Counted from the stretch's first letter, positions 42,510 to 53,100 are shown. The stretch: 64,000 nt of DNA from Leishmania martiniquensis (GCF_017916325.1 NC_090163.1:317501-381500); one strand, 5' to 3'. Numbers and translations are program-made. Notes: generated from the sequence alone by a model not told the origin.

Positions 42510-43925
42510 CCTTGCTCCTCTGGGTCTTGCGTGGCTTGGGTGAGCAGCGGGCCTGTACTGGCATTCACCACGACAGAGGCGCGCACTCTGCTTCTTTCTG
42601 CTCCTCCCAGGCGTGTCGGAGGCGCTGACCGTGTCCTCTGCAGGCGGAGCCGCGCAGCTGTGCGGCGGTGCTCTCCTCTTTGACCTTGGATTGGCTCATG
42701 AAACTCGTACTCGCCAGGAGGAGGAGGAGGAGGGGGCACGAAGCCTTTTTTGTTTTTGTTTTTCTTGTGTCTTCGCTTCACGACTGCGGCTGCCGTGCGC
42801 TCCACTACCTTTGACGGCATGCCAACGGTGTTGCGCCTGATTGCCGCATTGCCACCAATCAGCTCTTTTGATGGCTCATTTCGCGTTCGCTTTGTATTGC
42901 GATTCTCACGGGCTCTCCATCGTCACACACACACACACAAAGGCACACATACGCGTGTACCGGATCACGTCCCCCTCCCAACTTCGTCAATCCCCTCGTC
43001 GCTCTCTTCCACAAACAGACAACCGTGCTACCCCCCCCTCTTTCTCCTCGACTAGTCCTTCGCTCTCCCTTGAGGGCCATGGCCCTCTGAACTACGTGCC
43101 TCCGGATCACTGGCGCACACGCTCGCCATCTCCTCACCCAACCCTCTCCACACCCGACCTCTCACCAGGCAGTCCAAGCTGCACAGCGAAAAATAGAGCG
43201 CGGTGCTGATCGTGCGTGTCGCGGGCAAGCCCTCGTTTCTGTGCATGTGAGTGCAGGGGAGCAGGTACGGGAAGCTGTGCGGCGGCCGAGGGTTGCACTT
43301 TTTCACGCGCCCCAGGAGCGACGTGCACCCCCCGACACGCGCGTCCGACGCAGCGCACGCTGTCGCGTACGCGTACAGAACGAAACTGCGCGGAAGTGTG
43401 AGGCCTTTGGCTGCCCCGCTGACTGGGCGGATGAAGCTCCAGCTCGCGAGCGTAGAATGCTTCGCGAAACGTGTCGAAGTAGCTGAACCTAGGAGATGGC
43501 ACGCGCACAGGAGCTCGACGGATTACGTGCCCGCGAAAGAAGGGCGGCGCCGTGGTGAAGCCCAAGTGCGACGAGCACCAATGCAGCGCAGTGGAGCTCC
43601 TCTCTTCGCCATTTCATTCATGTGTACCACCGAGCAATCAAAGAGGGCTCCGTGCGGTGGTGAAGTCGTGCCAACCTCCTCGACACCATTACCCCAGCAC
43701 CTCTTCGCGGGAAGAACGTTTTTCTCAGGCGACCAGGACACAGAAGGAGGCCGCTGACTCACGAAAAATGGCTACACCAACGATGACGCCAGTGAAGTTT
43801 TGAGGGGGCGGGCAAGCAGCCCCCGTCGACACTTTCCTGGTCACCGACAGAAGTGCTAAAAAGGACGCGCTTGCCGCCGCGCATCTCTCGGTGGGAAAGA
43901 GGGACGGCACGGCAGCGGCGATGAC
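42510..43925. other. Region between the DUF1648-like gene and the retroelement ORFs
   Basis: A pyrimidine tract and CA run (42922-42939) lie in the first 650 bases. A 16-bp palindrome lies at 43072-43087. From about 43170 the texture changes: few pyrimidine tracts, many CG steps, and a short inverted repeat near 43804-43825 (GGGGGC...GCCCCC). The part after 43170 is a candidate 5' noncoding portion of the mobile element. The element end could not be located. Confidence 0.5.
43072..43087. repeat. 16-bp perfect palindrome
   Basis: GAGGGCCATGGCCCTC reads the same on both strands. It lies close to the point where sequence texture changes toward the retroelement. Confidence 0.85.
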
Positions 43926-43947
43926 GTGAGGACGGAAGCGACACATC

Positions 43948-44679
43948 ATGACGAAATGTCTGGCGTCCGTCAAGGGCGCGCTGCTGAACCTCCCCCTGTA
44001 CACAAACCAGGCGGACGGATACGATTTATCGACCTCACCGGAGTTCCGGGCGGCGGCCACCGCGGCGAGGCGCTTCGAGAGGGAGTCGGAGACGCACCCA
44101 CCCGCCCCGCTGCGGGTGGAGGAGATGCAGAGGGCCTACAGGGAGCTCTGCCGCACCCACCCGCGCGCCGCGCTCTTCCTGAAGCTGGCGTGGCACTGCG
44201 CCGCACGAGCGGGCGACCTGGGGACACTCCTGACAAGGGACGTGCACATCTCCGCACTCTCGGAGAGCTCGCCGACGGCCTCAGTGAGTATCACGATCCG
44301 CTATGGAAAGGGTGCGAGGTTCCGCGGGCCCTATGCGATAGGGACGCGATTGCAGCGAGAGGACGCGGCCCTGCTGCTGAAGCTGGTGAGGAGCCGAGGC
44401 CCAACGCAGCGCCTGTTTGCGGACGTGACGAGCCTCCGCGATCAGGTGCGAGCAGCGCTGCGCCGCGTGAACCCTGCGGCGGCCCTCCCATCCATCCGGA
44501 AGGGCGCCGCCCGTTACCTGGCAGCGAACGGCGTATCCGAGGCGGACCTCATGCGGATCACCGGCCACACGCGAGCGGACACGCTCAAGCGGTACCTGGG
44601 CTATGGCCTCCAGCCAACGAAGGAGGCCGTTGCCGCGCAGGAAAGCGCCGCGCAAGTCCTCCTAGGATTGACCAGCTAG
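43948..44679 (+). CDS. Tyrosine recombinase of the retroelement
   Basis: 243 residues from ATG 43948 to TAG 44679. The catalytic domain of a phage-integrase-type recombinase is clear: R87 in HCAARAGDL (box I Arg), a beta-hairpin Lys candidate K121 in YGKGARF, R184 in PSIRKGAARYL (box II Arg), H207 in LMRITGHT, and nucleophile Y216 in TLKRYLGYG. The first box II position, usually His, is Pro181 here, and the usual His after Arg184 is Lys185. The N-terminal DNA-binding part is short (about 60 residues). It would integrate the circular cDNA made by the downstream reverse transcriptase. Stop-free and with coding-like composition, so probably intact. Confidence 0.88.
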   Translation: MTKCLASVKGALLNLPLYTNQADGYDLSTSPEFRAAATAARRFERESETHPPAPLRVEEMQRAYRELCRTHPRAALFLKLAWHCAARAGDLGTLLTRDVHISALSESSPTASVSITIRYGKGARFRGPYAIGTRLQREDAALLLKLVRSRGPTQRLFADVTSLRDQVRAALRRVNPAAALPSIRKGAARYLAANGVSEADLMRITGHTRADTLKRYLGYGLQPTKEAVAAQESAAQVLLGLTS

Positions 44680-44681
44680 GA

Positions 44682-46475
44682 TGGGAGGCACCGACGGCGA
44701 AGAGCCTGGGGGTGTCGGACGCGGAGCTGTATGCGGAGACGCGCCGCATGCAGGGGCTGCCACCGGTGGCGACGCTGCCCGACGCGCGGCAGTGGCCCCT
44801 GCACCTGAAGCGCACCACGCCGCTGGACCTGGCGGCCGTGCGGGAAATGCCCACGGCGCACAGCCGCACGAAGCGGTTCCTGGAGCAGGCCATCCAATAC
44901 ATGAACCCGAGGCGGTTCGTGGGCCTGCGCACTTCACGCACGGTGAAGACGGCGTCCCTGCCGCTCGCGGACGTTCTGAGAGCGGTGGAGATGGGGAAGT
45001 TCGAGCGTTGCGACTGGCAACCTCGCCACCCAGCCTCGCGCCGGCCCCTGCCGGAGGGCATGTGCGGGGTGAACACGTTCTCTGTCCCAGAGATGAAAGG
45101 CCGACGACGGCTGATCACCGAGCCGCACCTCAACGCCCTGGTCTCGAAGCGGGAGCTGCCGAAGGTGGAGCATCCGACCCGCCTGTGGCGGCGCCAGGAG
45201 CTCCGCTACGCGCGGTACATGTTCCAGCTCGACTTTGTGACGTTCTACGACGCCATCCCCTTGCCGGAGGAGATGCGGAACAAGTTTCTGTTCCGCGCAC
45301 GCGACCATGTCCTCTACCGGTGCTGCACGCTGCCCACCGGCGCACGATGGAGCGTAGCGGTGGGGCAGGCGGTGACATGGACGATCGTGGACATCGACAC
45401 ACCAGTGACGGTCTTCACCATGATGGACAACATGCTCATCGCGGCGCGCGAGGGGCAGGAGCGTGCGTTTCTATCCGCGGTGCGGCGCATCCTAGCCCGC
45501 ATCCGGACGGCGAACCTCCTCACCTCCCCGGATCGGGAGACCGTGGCGGCCATGTCGGACGAGGAGCTGCTATCCTTGGCACGGGCCGACAACACGTTCC
45601 TGGGAGAGGACTTCCATTCGAACGGGAGCGAGCGGGTGGTACGCAACGCGCTCAAGACGGTGGCCAAGTTGAAACTGGCGCTCCGAGCGACGCGCTTCTC
45701 ATGCCGGTCTTTCGCGTCCCTGGCGTCGCTGGTCATGTACGCCATGCACACGACGCGCCTGAACCCGGTGGAGGCGTTCCCCTTGCAGCAGGCGTACCGA
45801 GCCATGTTTCGGCTCGTGGACCGCGGCTGGGATTGGGACGACGAGGTGCCCTATGTGGGGTCGAACGTCCTCGCGTGCCTCCGATCGGTCGGCGGACGCC
45901 TGGTCGAGAACGAGTGGTGGACGATCGCGGACAGGACCGCGGCCAGCTACGAGGATGGCACGTACGACGCCATCTGCTTCACGGACGCGTCGGCCGACGG
46001 GTGGGGAGCGGTGGTGCGGTACGCGAACGGCACCACCGACGCCCTGCAGCAGAGGTGGGTCACGGACCTGCACCCGAAAGGTCGCGTCGGCGAAGGCCCG
46101 CCACGCACGCGGGTGCCGGACCCGCTGCCGAACGACAAATACTTCACCGCCAAGCACTCGGCGCACACAGATCCACGGGCGGCGATGCTGTGCCTGCAGT
46201 ACCTGATGGCGCACGGGCTGGTCGCGAGAAGGGGCCCGATCATGCGCATGGCGGTGGTCACGGACCACTTTGCGATCGTGCGGGCGCAGCGGAAGCACAA
46301 CGGCTTCGGCGGCATCGGCAGAGGGTACTGCCTGAACCGCCTGTACGCGTACACGACGGCCCTCTACTTTACCGAGCGCGTGCAGGTGGTGTTCTTTTAC
46401 ATCGCCGGCCAGGTGAACCCCGCGGATGAGCTATCACGCAATTTCGCCGACGACGGCGGTACGACACGGGGGTGA
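44682..46475 (+). CDS. Reverse transcriptase/RNase H of the retroelement
   Basis: About 597 codons shown. The frame is the -1 frame relative to the recombinase and is already open from 43926, so the true start is unknown; the first ATG after the recombinase stop is at 44748. Motifs: reverse-transcriptase motif A with Asp at 45231 (QLDFVTFYDAIPL); motif B region LPTGARWSVAVGQAV; motif C MMDN with Asp at 45426, where most enzymes have two Asp; RNase H strand CFTDASADGWG (Asp at 45984); VVTDHFAIV (Asp at 46263); and the ending NPADELSR (Asp at 46425). The usual RNase H Glu is not obvious. Frame and content fit DIRS/VIPER/TATE polymerases. Translation could occur by -1 frameshifting or re-initiation. 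Confidence 0.85.
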   Translation, partial: WEAPTAKSLGVSDAELYAETRRMQGLPPVATLPDARQWPLHLKRTTPLDLAAVREMPTAHSRTKRFLEQAIQYMNPRRFVGLRTSRTVKTASLPLADVLRAVEMGKFERCDWQPRHPASRRPLPEGMCGVNTFSVPEMKGRRRLITEPHLNALVSKRELPKVEHPTRLWRRQELRYARYMFQLDFVTFYDAIPLPEEMRNKFLFRARDHVLYRCCTLPTGARWSVAVGQAVTWTIVDIDTPVTVFTMMDNMLIAAREGQERAFLSAVRRILARIRTANLLTSPDRETVAAMSDEELLSLARADNTFLGEDFHSNGSERVVRNALKTVAKLKLALRATRFSCRSFASLASLVMYAMHTTRLNPVEAFPLQQAYRAMFRLVDRGWDWDDEVPYVGSNVLACLRSVGGRLVENEWWTIADRTAASYEDGTYDAICFTDASADGWGAVVRYANGTTDALQQRWVTDLHPKGRVGEGPPRTRVPDPLPNDKYFTAKHSAHTDPRAAMLCLQYLMAHGLVARRGPIMRMAVVTDHFAIVRAQRKHNGFGGIGRGYCLNRLYAYTTALYFTERVQVVFFYIAGQVNPADELSRNFADDGGTTRG

Positions 46476-47705
46476 CGCGGCGCGCTGCCGACAACCTGGC
46501 GGTGCCTTTTCTGCGCAGCACGTACTCCCCGTTATGCGAGCAGGCGCGCGGATCGCCGCCCACGATTCTCGCAACGGGGCGGGTGGATGGGGGCGGCATG
46601 GTCCCCCCTTCCCCCTCACGTTCGCCCGCAACGGGGCCCCAGCACCCCTGATGGGGAGTTTGTTCCCCGGCCAGCGTTCCCTTACCACGGCAAGGACAGC
46701 GGCTACCGGCGCGTCCACCAGGAAGGAGCGGCTGCGGGGGTTGTGACAGACAGCTGTGGCGGGGCCGTTCTTCTCCGCAGCACGCAAACGTCGCACTCAG
46801 CGAAGAGAACGCGGAACGGAGTACACTCCACACGATGGACAAGCACGACTACGGGGGACGAGGGCTGGTCCTGGCCAGAAGTCTGCTTACAGGAGAAATG
46901 AGGCCCGCGAGCGCAGCGAAGCCGCGGCGAGATTTACTCCCCAAATGTGGAGGAGGGCTGTTCAAGCGCCAGCCACTCACATCACGTTCCTTGTGTCTTT
47001 CTTCGGAGGGGGGGAGCATTGCATTCTGTTTCGCGACAGAAGCGTGGCAATCGCATGCACAGCGACGAGTGATCGCGCTTCTATCGACTGCAGTTGTAGC
47101 CATCCCCTCCTCTTCATCATCAGGATCTGTGCACCAAGATTTCTTATGCTCCAGCGGGGCTTGGAAGTCGCGTAAGGTACCGCAGGGAGCTTGTTGGCGC
47201 GGTGTGTGACGGATGAGAGCGTCATGTGCGTCCTGGCAGACTTTATGAATACCGAACCGCGCGAAGACGTTGTGGTGATGCCTCTTGCGTTGGCAGGTGC
47301 GGTGCACTGGGCATAGAGCAGCAGTGCGGCGGCGGTGGCCCTCTGTGTGGGCTTGTCGGCGTTCACGAATGACTCTTCTTTCGCGTTCTCCTCCCTCTTT
47401 TCTCTCTTCTCCTTTCCGCAACCGGGTGAGGTGCGTTGGCCCGCCTGTCGTGCTGCTGCTGCTGCCTTTCCTTTCAGCTCGCTCCGGTCTTGCATCGTCA
47501 TCATCAGCATCGCTTTCTTCTCTCGCGCCTCAGATTGTCTCCATCGACCCGCGAAGCGGACACGTCACAAACCTCTCAGCTGAGATCGTCAGGCGGAAGG
47601 GCATATTCGGGCCGACCACCCGCCACCCCTCTTTGCATTTCTGTTTCCTTCTCGCTTTCTCTTGAACTTCTCATATCTGTGGTGATTGGTGACACGTGCA
47701 CGACA
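46476..47705. other. Region between retroelement and Serinc gene
   Basis: The first 700 bases are CG-rich mixed sequence without pyrimidine tracts, likely the 3' noncoding part of the mobile element, with direct repeats at 46570-46580 and 46627-46637. Ordinary intergenic texture resumes by about 47370, with pyrimidine tracts and an acceptor at 47477. Confidence 0.5.
47451..47477 (+). promoter_or_regulatory. Predicted trans-splicing acceptor of the Serinc gene
   Basis: A TGCTGC/TTTC tract ends in TTTCAG (AG at 47476-47477). The leader to ATG 47706 would be 228 nt. Confidence 0.5.
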
Positions 47706-48956
47706 ATGAGCGACTCCGAAGGTGGGCTGCTGAGCCGCCGGCAGGTTCGCCGCGCCGATGACGACAGCGACGTGTCGCCTGGCGTGATTCTGCGGCTGAA
47801 GTACGCCATGTACCTCTTCGTCGCACTTCTGCTGTCGATGATGGTGCGGGGGCTGATGAGCTCTGTGTTCGGGAAGATTCCAATGCTGGAGAAGGGGTGC
47901 GCCAAGGCCAGCCGAGGCGGCGTGATTCAGGCGGCGTGCGGGGCAGAAATGCTCATCTACCGCGTCAGCTTCGCCCTCGTCGTCTTCTTCGGCATCCACT
48001 GGCTCACCGTATCAGATCTGATGTGCTGCATCCGCAGCAGGGACCGCGTGGAGCTCCAGAGCAACTTCTTCACAGTCAAGACAGTGCTGCTGGTGCTTCT
48101 CTTCATTGTGACACTCTTCGTCCCCAACGGCTTTTTCTCCGCGTACGCCTACGTCTGCCTTGTCTGCTCCGGCTTGTACCTCTTGATGAACGTCCTCTTC
48201 CTCGTCGACTTCTCGTACCAGTGGAGCGACGATTGGAGTGATCGCGCTGACCGCAACTCAAAGTGGATGTGGTACCTCCTCGTTGTGGCCATCGGCAGCA
48301 TCACCATCGCTGTGGCCGCTATCGTCGCCTCTTTTGTGATATACGTCCCGCACTCAGACTGCAATTACAACGCGTGCACCATCACGAGCGTTGCCGCGGG
48401 CGCGTTCGTGTACTTCATTCTGTCCATTTACGTCCCACATGGCTCCATCGTGCCGAGCAGTATTGTCTTCCTCTACACCAGCTGCATCCTCTTCTTTACT
48501 CTGCGCACGACAGACAACGAGCACTGCAACCGCATGGCCACGCGCCAGAGCAGCACAGCGTACTCGATTATGCAGACTATCGCCACAATGGTCTTCACGT
48601 GCTTCACGCTGCTCTATAGCGTGGTGGCGGCGGGCAGCAGTGGTGCGGCCCTCCAAATTGGCCAGGACGACAGCGGCGAGGTAGCAGATCCAGAGGAGAG
48701 CGGCCACCTGTCTCACTACATGTTCTTCTACACCATCATGATCTTCGGCTCAATGTACCTGGCGATGCTAGGCAGCTCCTGGCACGTCAGCGGCGCCGGT
48801 GATAGCGGCTTGTCAACGAGCATCAACCTCGCCTTCTGGGTGCGCCTATCGACGCTCTGGGCGGCCGTTTTCATGTACATGTGGTCGCTTGTGGCACCGT
48901 ACACGTGCTGCAAAGGTCGTGACTTCGGCTTTGCGGTCGACGAGGACTGGGTGTAA
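47706..48956 (+). CDS. Serinc/TMS family multi-pass membrane protein
   Basis: 416 residues from ATG 47706; the upstream 90 codons of the frame are pyrimidine-tract translation without an ATG start. About ten hydrophobic helices are visible. Family hallmarks include CGAEMLIYRVSFALVVFF (the Serinc CxGxxAVYRxSFA-like motif), VPNGFFSAY after a long helix (the IPxGxF motif), DFSYQWSDDW (compare the family's lxDFahxWne), and the ending YMFFYTIMIFGSMYLAMLGSSW followed by WVRLSTLW and LVAPYTCCKGRDF (the family's FHxxFxLAsxYxxMxLTxW pattern). Serinc proteins reside in endomembranes and plasma membrane and act as lipid-handling scramblases or in serine-lipid supply in animals. The role here is unknown. 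The N-terminus (SDSEGGLLSRRQ) is short and cytosolic. Confidence 0.93.
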   Translation: MSDSEGGLLSRRQVRRADDDSDVSPGVILRLKYAMYLFVALLLSMMVRGLMSSVFGKIPMLEKGCAKASRGGVIQAACGAEMLIYRVSFALVVFFGIHWLTVSDLMCCIRSRDRVELQSNFFTVKTVLLVLLFIVTLFVPNGFFSAYAYVCLVCSGLYLLMNVLFLVDFSYQWSDDWSDRADRNSKWMWYLLVVAIGSITIAVAAIVASFVIYVPHSDCNYNACTITSVAAGAFVYFILSIYVPHGSIVPSSIVFLYTSCILFFTLRTTDNEHCNRMATRQSSTAYSIMQTIATMVFTCFTLLYSVVAAGSSGAALQIGQDDSGEVADPEESGHLSHYMFFYTIMIFGSMYLAMLGSSWHVSGAGDSGLSTSINLAFWVRLSTLWAAVFMYMWSLVAPYTCCKGRDFGFAVDEDWV

Positions 48957-50103
48957 GAGGCACAAGTGCAGGCGCGTGCCCTCCCCCTCCCCTCTTGTGA
49001 ACGGCTGCAGCGCTCTTCCGTAACCCCTTCACGGTTCGTCTGCCGCTCCTCTTCTTCTTACCCTCTTCAGGTACTGCTGCTGCGCCTTGTCCGTGGGGGC
49101 ACTCTCTCGAACAGTGGTTGGAGGCGCCAGCGCAGCTCTCCCTTACCCCTCCCCTCGTTGCCTCCCTTTTTTGCTTTCGTTTTCGCTTTGCCCTTAATAT
49201 GTACACCGCAAGAGAGGGGAGAGGAGGGGGGAGGAGAGGAGAGGGTGGCGGCATCTGCTGCTTTTGATTCTCCACTTTGACGCGTTTTTTTGACTCGCAT
49301 GACGTACTCGACATGAATTACGCACGTCATGGCGGGCATCTCTGACAGAGAGGGCACACGCTGGGTGCAGCCCCTCCCTCCCTCCCCCTTCCCCAAGTAG
49401 CTATTGGACACGCATACGTGAAGACGTGATGAGCTCTGCTTTTTTCCCTTCTTCTTCGTTCGTCGTCTCCTCCTCTCTGTGACAGCAAGCAGCCGATCAC
49501 ATCTAAAATAGAGTCGGTGCTGTAGGCTTGCACTCTTCTCAGTGTCTCCTCTCCCTCCACCTCAGCTTCCTTTTTCGTTTGGGCGTGTGGCGGTCTTGCA
49601 CATCAATTCAATCCAGAGCTCATGCTGGCTCCGTCCATTGATCGCACGATGTGCGTAGGCGCTCCTCCACAGGCATTGGCGCTGGATATTGCTTCCGCGA
49701 ATGACGGGCCCCTCTTTTTCTGTGGTGCACATCTGCGTATGCCTGTGCATGTGTTCATTAGGTTTGTGGCATGTGGGCCGTTCTGGGCAGGGACAGCGGA
49801 TCGTTTTTTTTTTCACGATCTCGATGGCCCTTTTCCGTCATGCTTTTGGCGCATGCTCTACCAGTCCCTTCTCTCCTCTCCGGTGCTACGGTGAACCCAC
49901 TTCTTACCTTCTACCCCCTAACAGCACACACACACACACAGACACAGACACACTAGAAGGAGTAGGGCTTGGCCTATGGCTGCCACGGCAGGTGCACGCC
50001 CTCCCACCAAACTCGGGCATCACAAGCACCCATTAAGAGCACAGAAAAGAAGAAAAAACGAAGTGGGAACACAAACAGGAGAAGAGAGAGAAGGCCAACA
50101 GTG
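48957..50103. other. Intergenic region, 1.15 kb
   Basis: No gene seen. Purine-rich block at 49210-49250, pyrimidine tracts at 49370-49400, 49440-49480 and 49860-49920, and a CA run (49925-49940) just ahead of the next gene. Confidence 0.6.
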
Positions 50104-53100
50104 ATGCGGACGCAGCCGCCTTGGTGGTCCTCATGCGGCCGTCTGGCGTTGGCGCACATGCCGCTTCTGCGGCGTCGGAGATGGAAACGATTACACACTG
50201 TGCATCTCGCAGAGGTGCCCATGCCTGGCACCATTTCGTGCGCGCGACGTCATGTGCAGTGCGATGGTTTTATCGGACACTCTGCGGTGCGCTACAGCGC
50301 GACCACCAAGGCTCACATCTCCTCTACTCCAATGCCAGACTCGCATGCCTCTGCGAGCTGCCGTGGCGAACTGGTGCGCCTGACTCAAGTCGATACGTTC
50401 TCGCAGTCACGGGTCAAAAACTACTTCCAGCGAGTCGCGGCACCGTCTGCCGCATGCACTTTCACAGCTGCTGGCCGCAGTGACAGGAGCAGCGGCGGAG
50501 GCAGGGGTGTCGAGACCCCTCCTCGACTGCTCAGTGGCCCAGAGAGAGCCAAGTACGCGGCCCTAATAGGGCCCGTAGTGCCTGAAAACATGTGGATCTC
50601 TTCCTTTGGCCTCCCCGTGGATGTCCTCGTGGAATCGAAGATCTCGCGTCAATCTATCACGGTTATTGGTCTCGCGATGGAGGCGAAACTGGCCGTTGTC
50701 GCAGCGTGCATGCACGCGGAGCGCTGCCTCGACGCACTTAACATCCCCCTCTTTACGTCGGAGAAGCGCCAGCATCAGCGTGTGCTACAGGCTGCTGCAG
50801 AAGGTCGCACAGCCCCTGAGATCACGGCCGTGCCGCTGGAGCTGTCATCGGTGCAGCTGCCGCTTGGTGTATTTCTTCCCTCTGCCACTTTTGCTGAAGC
50901 CGTTCGAGTCGCCGGGAAGTCGCAGTCGTTTCAGCGGGTGCACACCTCCCTAGAAACAAGTCGAGACCGAAATGGCGGGGCGAGCAGCACCCTTAGCACG
51001 TCTACCCGAGGCCAACGCTCACGCTCGAAGAACGGCCTTCTAAGTCGTTCTGTGCGCCGCTGGCAGGCCGTCGAGCCCAGGTATGGCGCCGAGTGGTTCA
51101 TTCGTGCAACCCTTGAGGAGCTTGCTTCTCTGCAGTCCACCATTTTTGCGCACACTCGCGCACTGGGGGACGAAGATGACGAAGACCCGGACGAAATAGA
51201 CAACGTCGTCATCTCTGCGGAGGAGGTACAAATTCTGCAGCCGGAGGTGGTGCCTGACCGGGGTACGGGCGCGGCTGCTGCCGTGACCGGCACCGAGAGG
51301 AGTCTCAGTTGCCGAGAGGATCGCGGCGTCCGCGCGGTGGCCGCGCCGCAGGCCCTCGCGTGTGTGCCGAGGGTGCTGGCGGCATCCAGCAAGTCGGCGT
51401 ACGCAATGTTAGATGAGACAGAGGGCGGCACTTTTGACCTGGTCGAGGTCGACTATGAGTGCTGGTGGTTCGAGGCGGAGACACCTGGCAGTCGCTGCCT
51501 GTGCGATCCAGGCGCGGTGGGCCGAGTAAGTAGGTATCTAAAGCGTTTGACAGGGCACGACTTCGACGCCAGCGTCAGGACACGATCCGCGGAGGAAGAC
51601 ACGAACGTGTGGCAGCAGCAACCCGTCAAGGTGAGCGTGGTGCTGAAAACATGGTACACCATGTGGCTCGATATTCCTGGCATCCCGGTGCCCGCCGTGG
51701 GGAAGGCAACGACGCTAACGGCGGCGCGTGACCTGTGCGCAATGCACGCCGAACTTCTTCTGCAGTGGTTTGGCATTCACGTGTACGAAACTCCTCGAGA
51801 ACAGGCAATGTACTACGACGCGTGCTTGCGCTGGGGGCGCCTCATGGCTGTCGAGCCCATCGATCCCGCCACCATTGACGTGAAAACGGCGAGCCTGCCG
51901 AAGCCGCTGAAGGAGTGGTTCCGCAGCATACGGAAGCTCCGAGCCCGACGATCCGAACGCAGCGTAGTGGAGAAGCTACTGCATCTTAACCGCATAGTGG
52001 TCCACATTTCTCGCACCCACCTGGTCGAGGTCAACATCACTGGGGTACCCGCCTACGCTGAGTTGCTATCACTCGTGTGCGCATGCCTACGTGCATTCAT
52101 GGTGGCAGTGCGACACCCGTACGAGAGCGCCATCTTTTGTTACATCTATACCAAGGGTAGTCAGTATCGCGCGACCGTGTACCTGCCTCTACCGGAGCGG
52201 TACGGCGTGCGTGGCGGATACTCCATCGGGTCGACGCCCGAGGTGGCCATTCTTTTGTGCGCGCTCCACGCTGTCGATGTCTTGTGCGCGCTGGACGTGG
52301 TGCCTGCGGCGTGCATGGAGCAGCAGCGGTGGCAGCGTATGATGGAGTTGCGTGAGTCTCTCGGTCTCATCCTGCCCGCATCGTATCAGTACAAGAAGAA
52401 GCTGGAGCGCGCCTCCAGCCCAGAGGCGGCTGCCGCTCTCAGACCCCCGCCCCCGCCGCCGGATCCACGGCTGCGCTCCCCTCCCGCGTACCGAGATGTG
52501 CCGCTCTCCCCCATCACGAAAATACCGCCCCACAAAGAGGTGTGGCAAGTCATGCTGATCGATGCTGATGTGTTCGACGTGGCGCCTGACCTGCGCTTGC
52601 TAAATGACGAGGCGATGCGTCTGCGCTTAGGCACCCTGTTCGACTTACCGCAGACCATTTTTGAGGAGTTCGCGCAGTACGCCTTTGGCGGGCGCCTCGG
52701 AAAGTCGCAGCACCCTGAGCATATATTTCACTACACCGGGCCGCAGCATTATCGAGGCCTCAGCCGCCGCTTTGCCAACAACCACTGGATGGAAATGCCG
52801 CTTGACCACGCGGTGTACGGGCGTCGTGTGGCGCTCGGTCGCTGCCTCAACCGCAAAGGAGCGGAGCGGATGATGTACATCCACGCCCTCCGGATTGTGC
52901 GCGTGCTGGGGCTGACCCCGTGGGATACACTGCCCCTTTCGACGCTGGCGAAGGAGTTGTACAGCAACAACCTGACGCGCGCCACACTGCGGTGCAGGCA
53001 ATGGAAATGGGTCTGCGACGTCTTACTCGAGTGCAACCACATAGACGGTGCGACGGGCAGCTCCTACAAGGAGGGCGCTGCTGTCCCTGAGGCAGAGATC

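Larger units (their letters stand above)
43926..46475 (+). mobile_element. Tyrosine-recombinase retroelement, TATE/VIPER/DIRS-like (coding core)
   Basis: Two overlapping + strand frames encode a tyrosine recombinase and then a reverse transcriptase with RNase H. That combination defines tyrosine-recombinase retroelements (DIRS, Ngaro, VIPER) and the TATE elements of Viannia Leishmania. The coding core has no internal stop or frameshift. Limits are only the coding limits: no terminal repeats could be paired by eye, though element-like sequence may run from about 43170 to 47210. It is inserted in the same direction as the host genes, between two ordinary genes. Two copies of CGCAACGGGGC (46570-46580 and 46627-46637) lie just after the second frame. 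Confidence 0.85.

Noticed and set aside
44681..46429. A 582-codon third + frame across the reverse transcriptase, with an ATG two bases after the recombinase stop
   Set aside because: Its ATG position looks attractive for re-initiation, but the translation is Gly/Ala/Arg-rich without motifs, while the other frame holds all polymerase and RNase H motifs.
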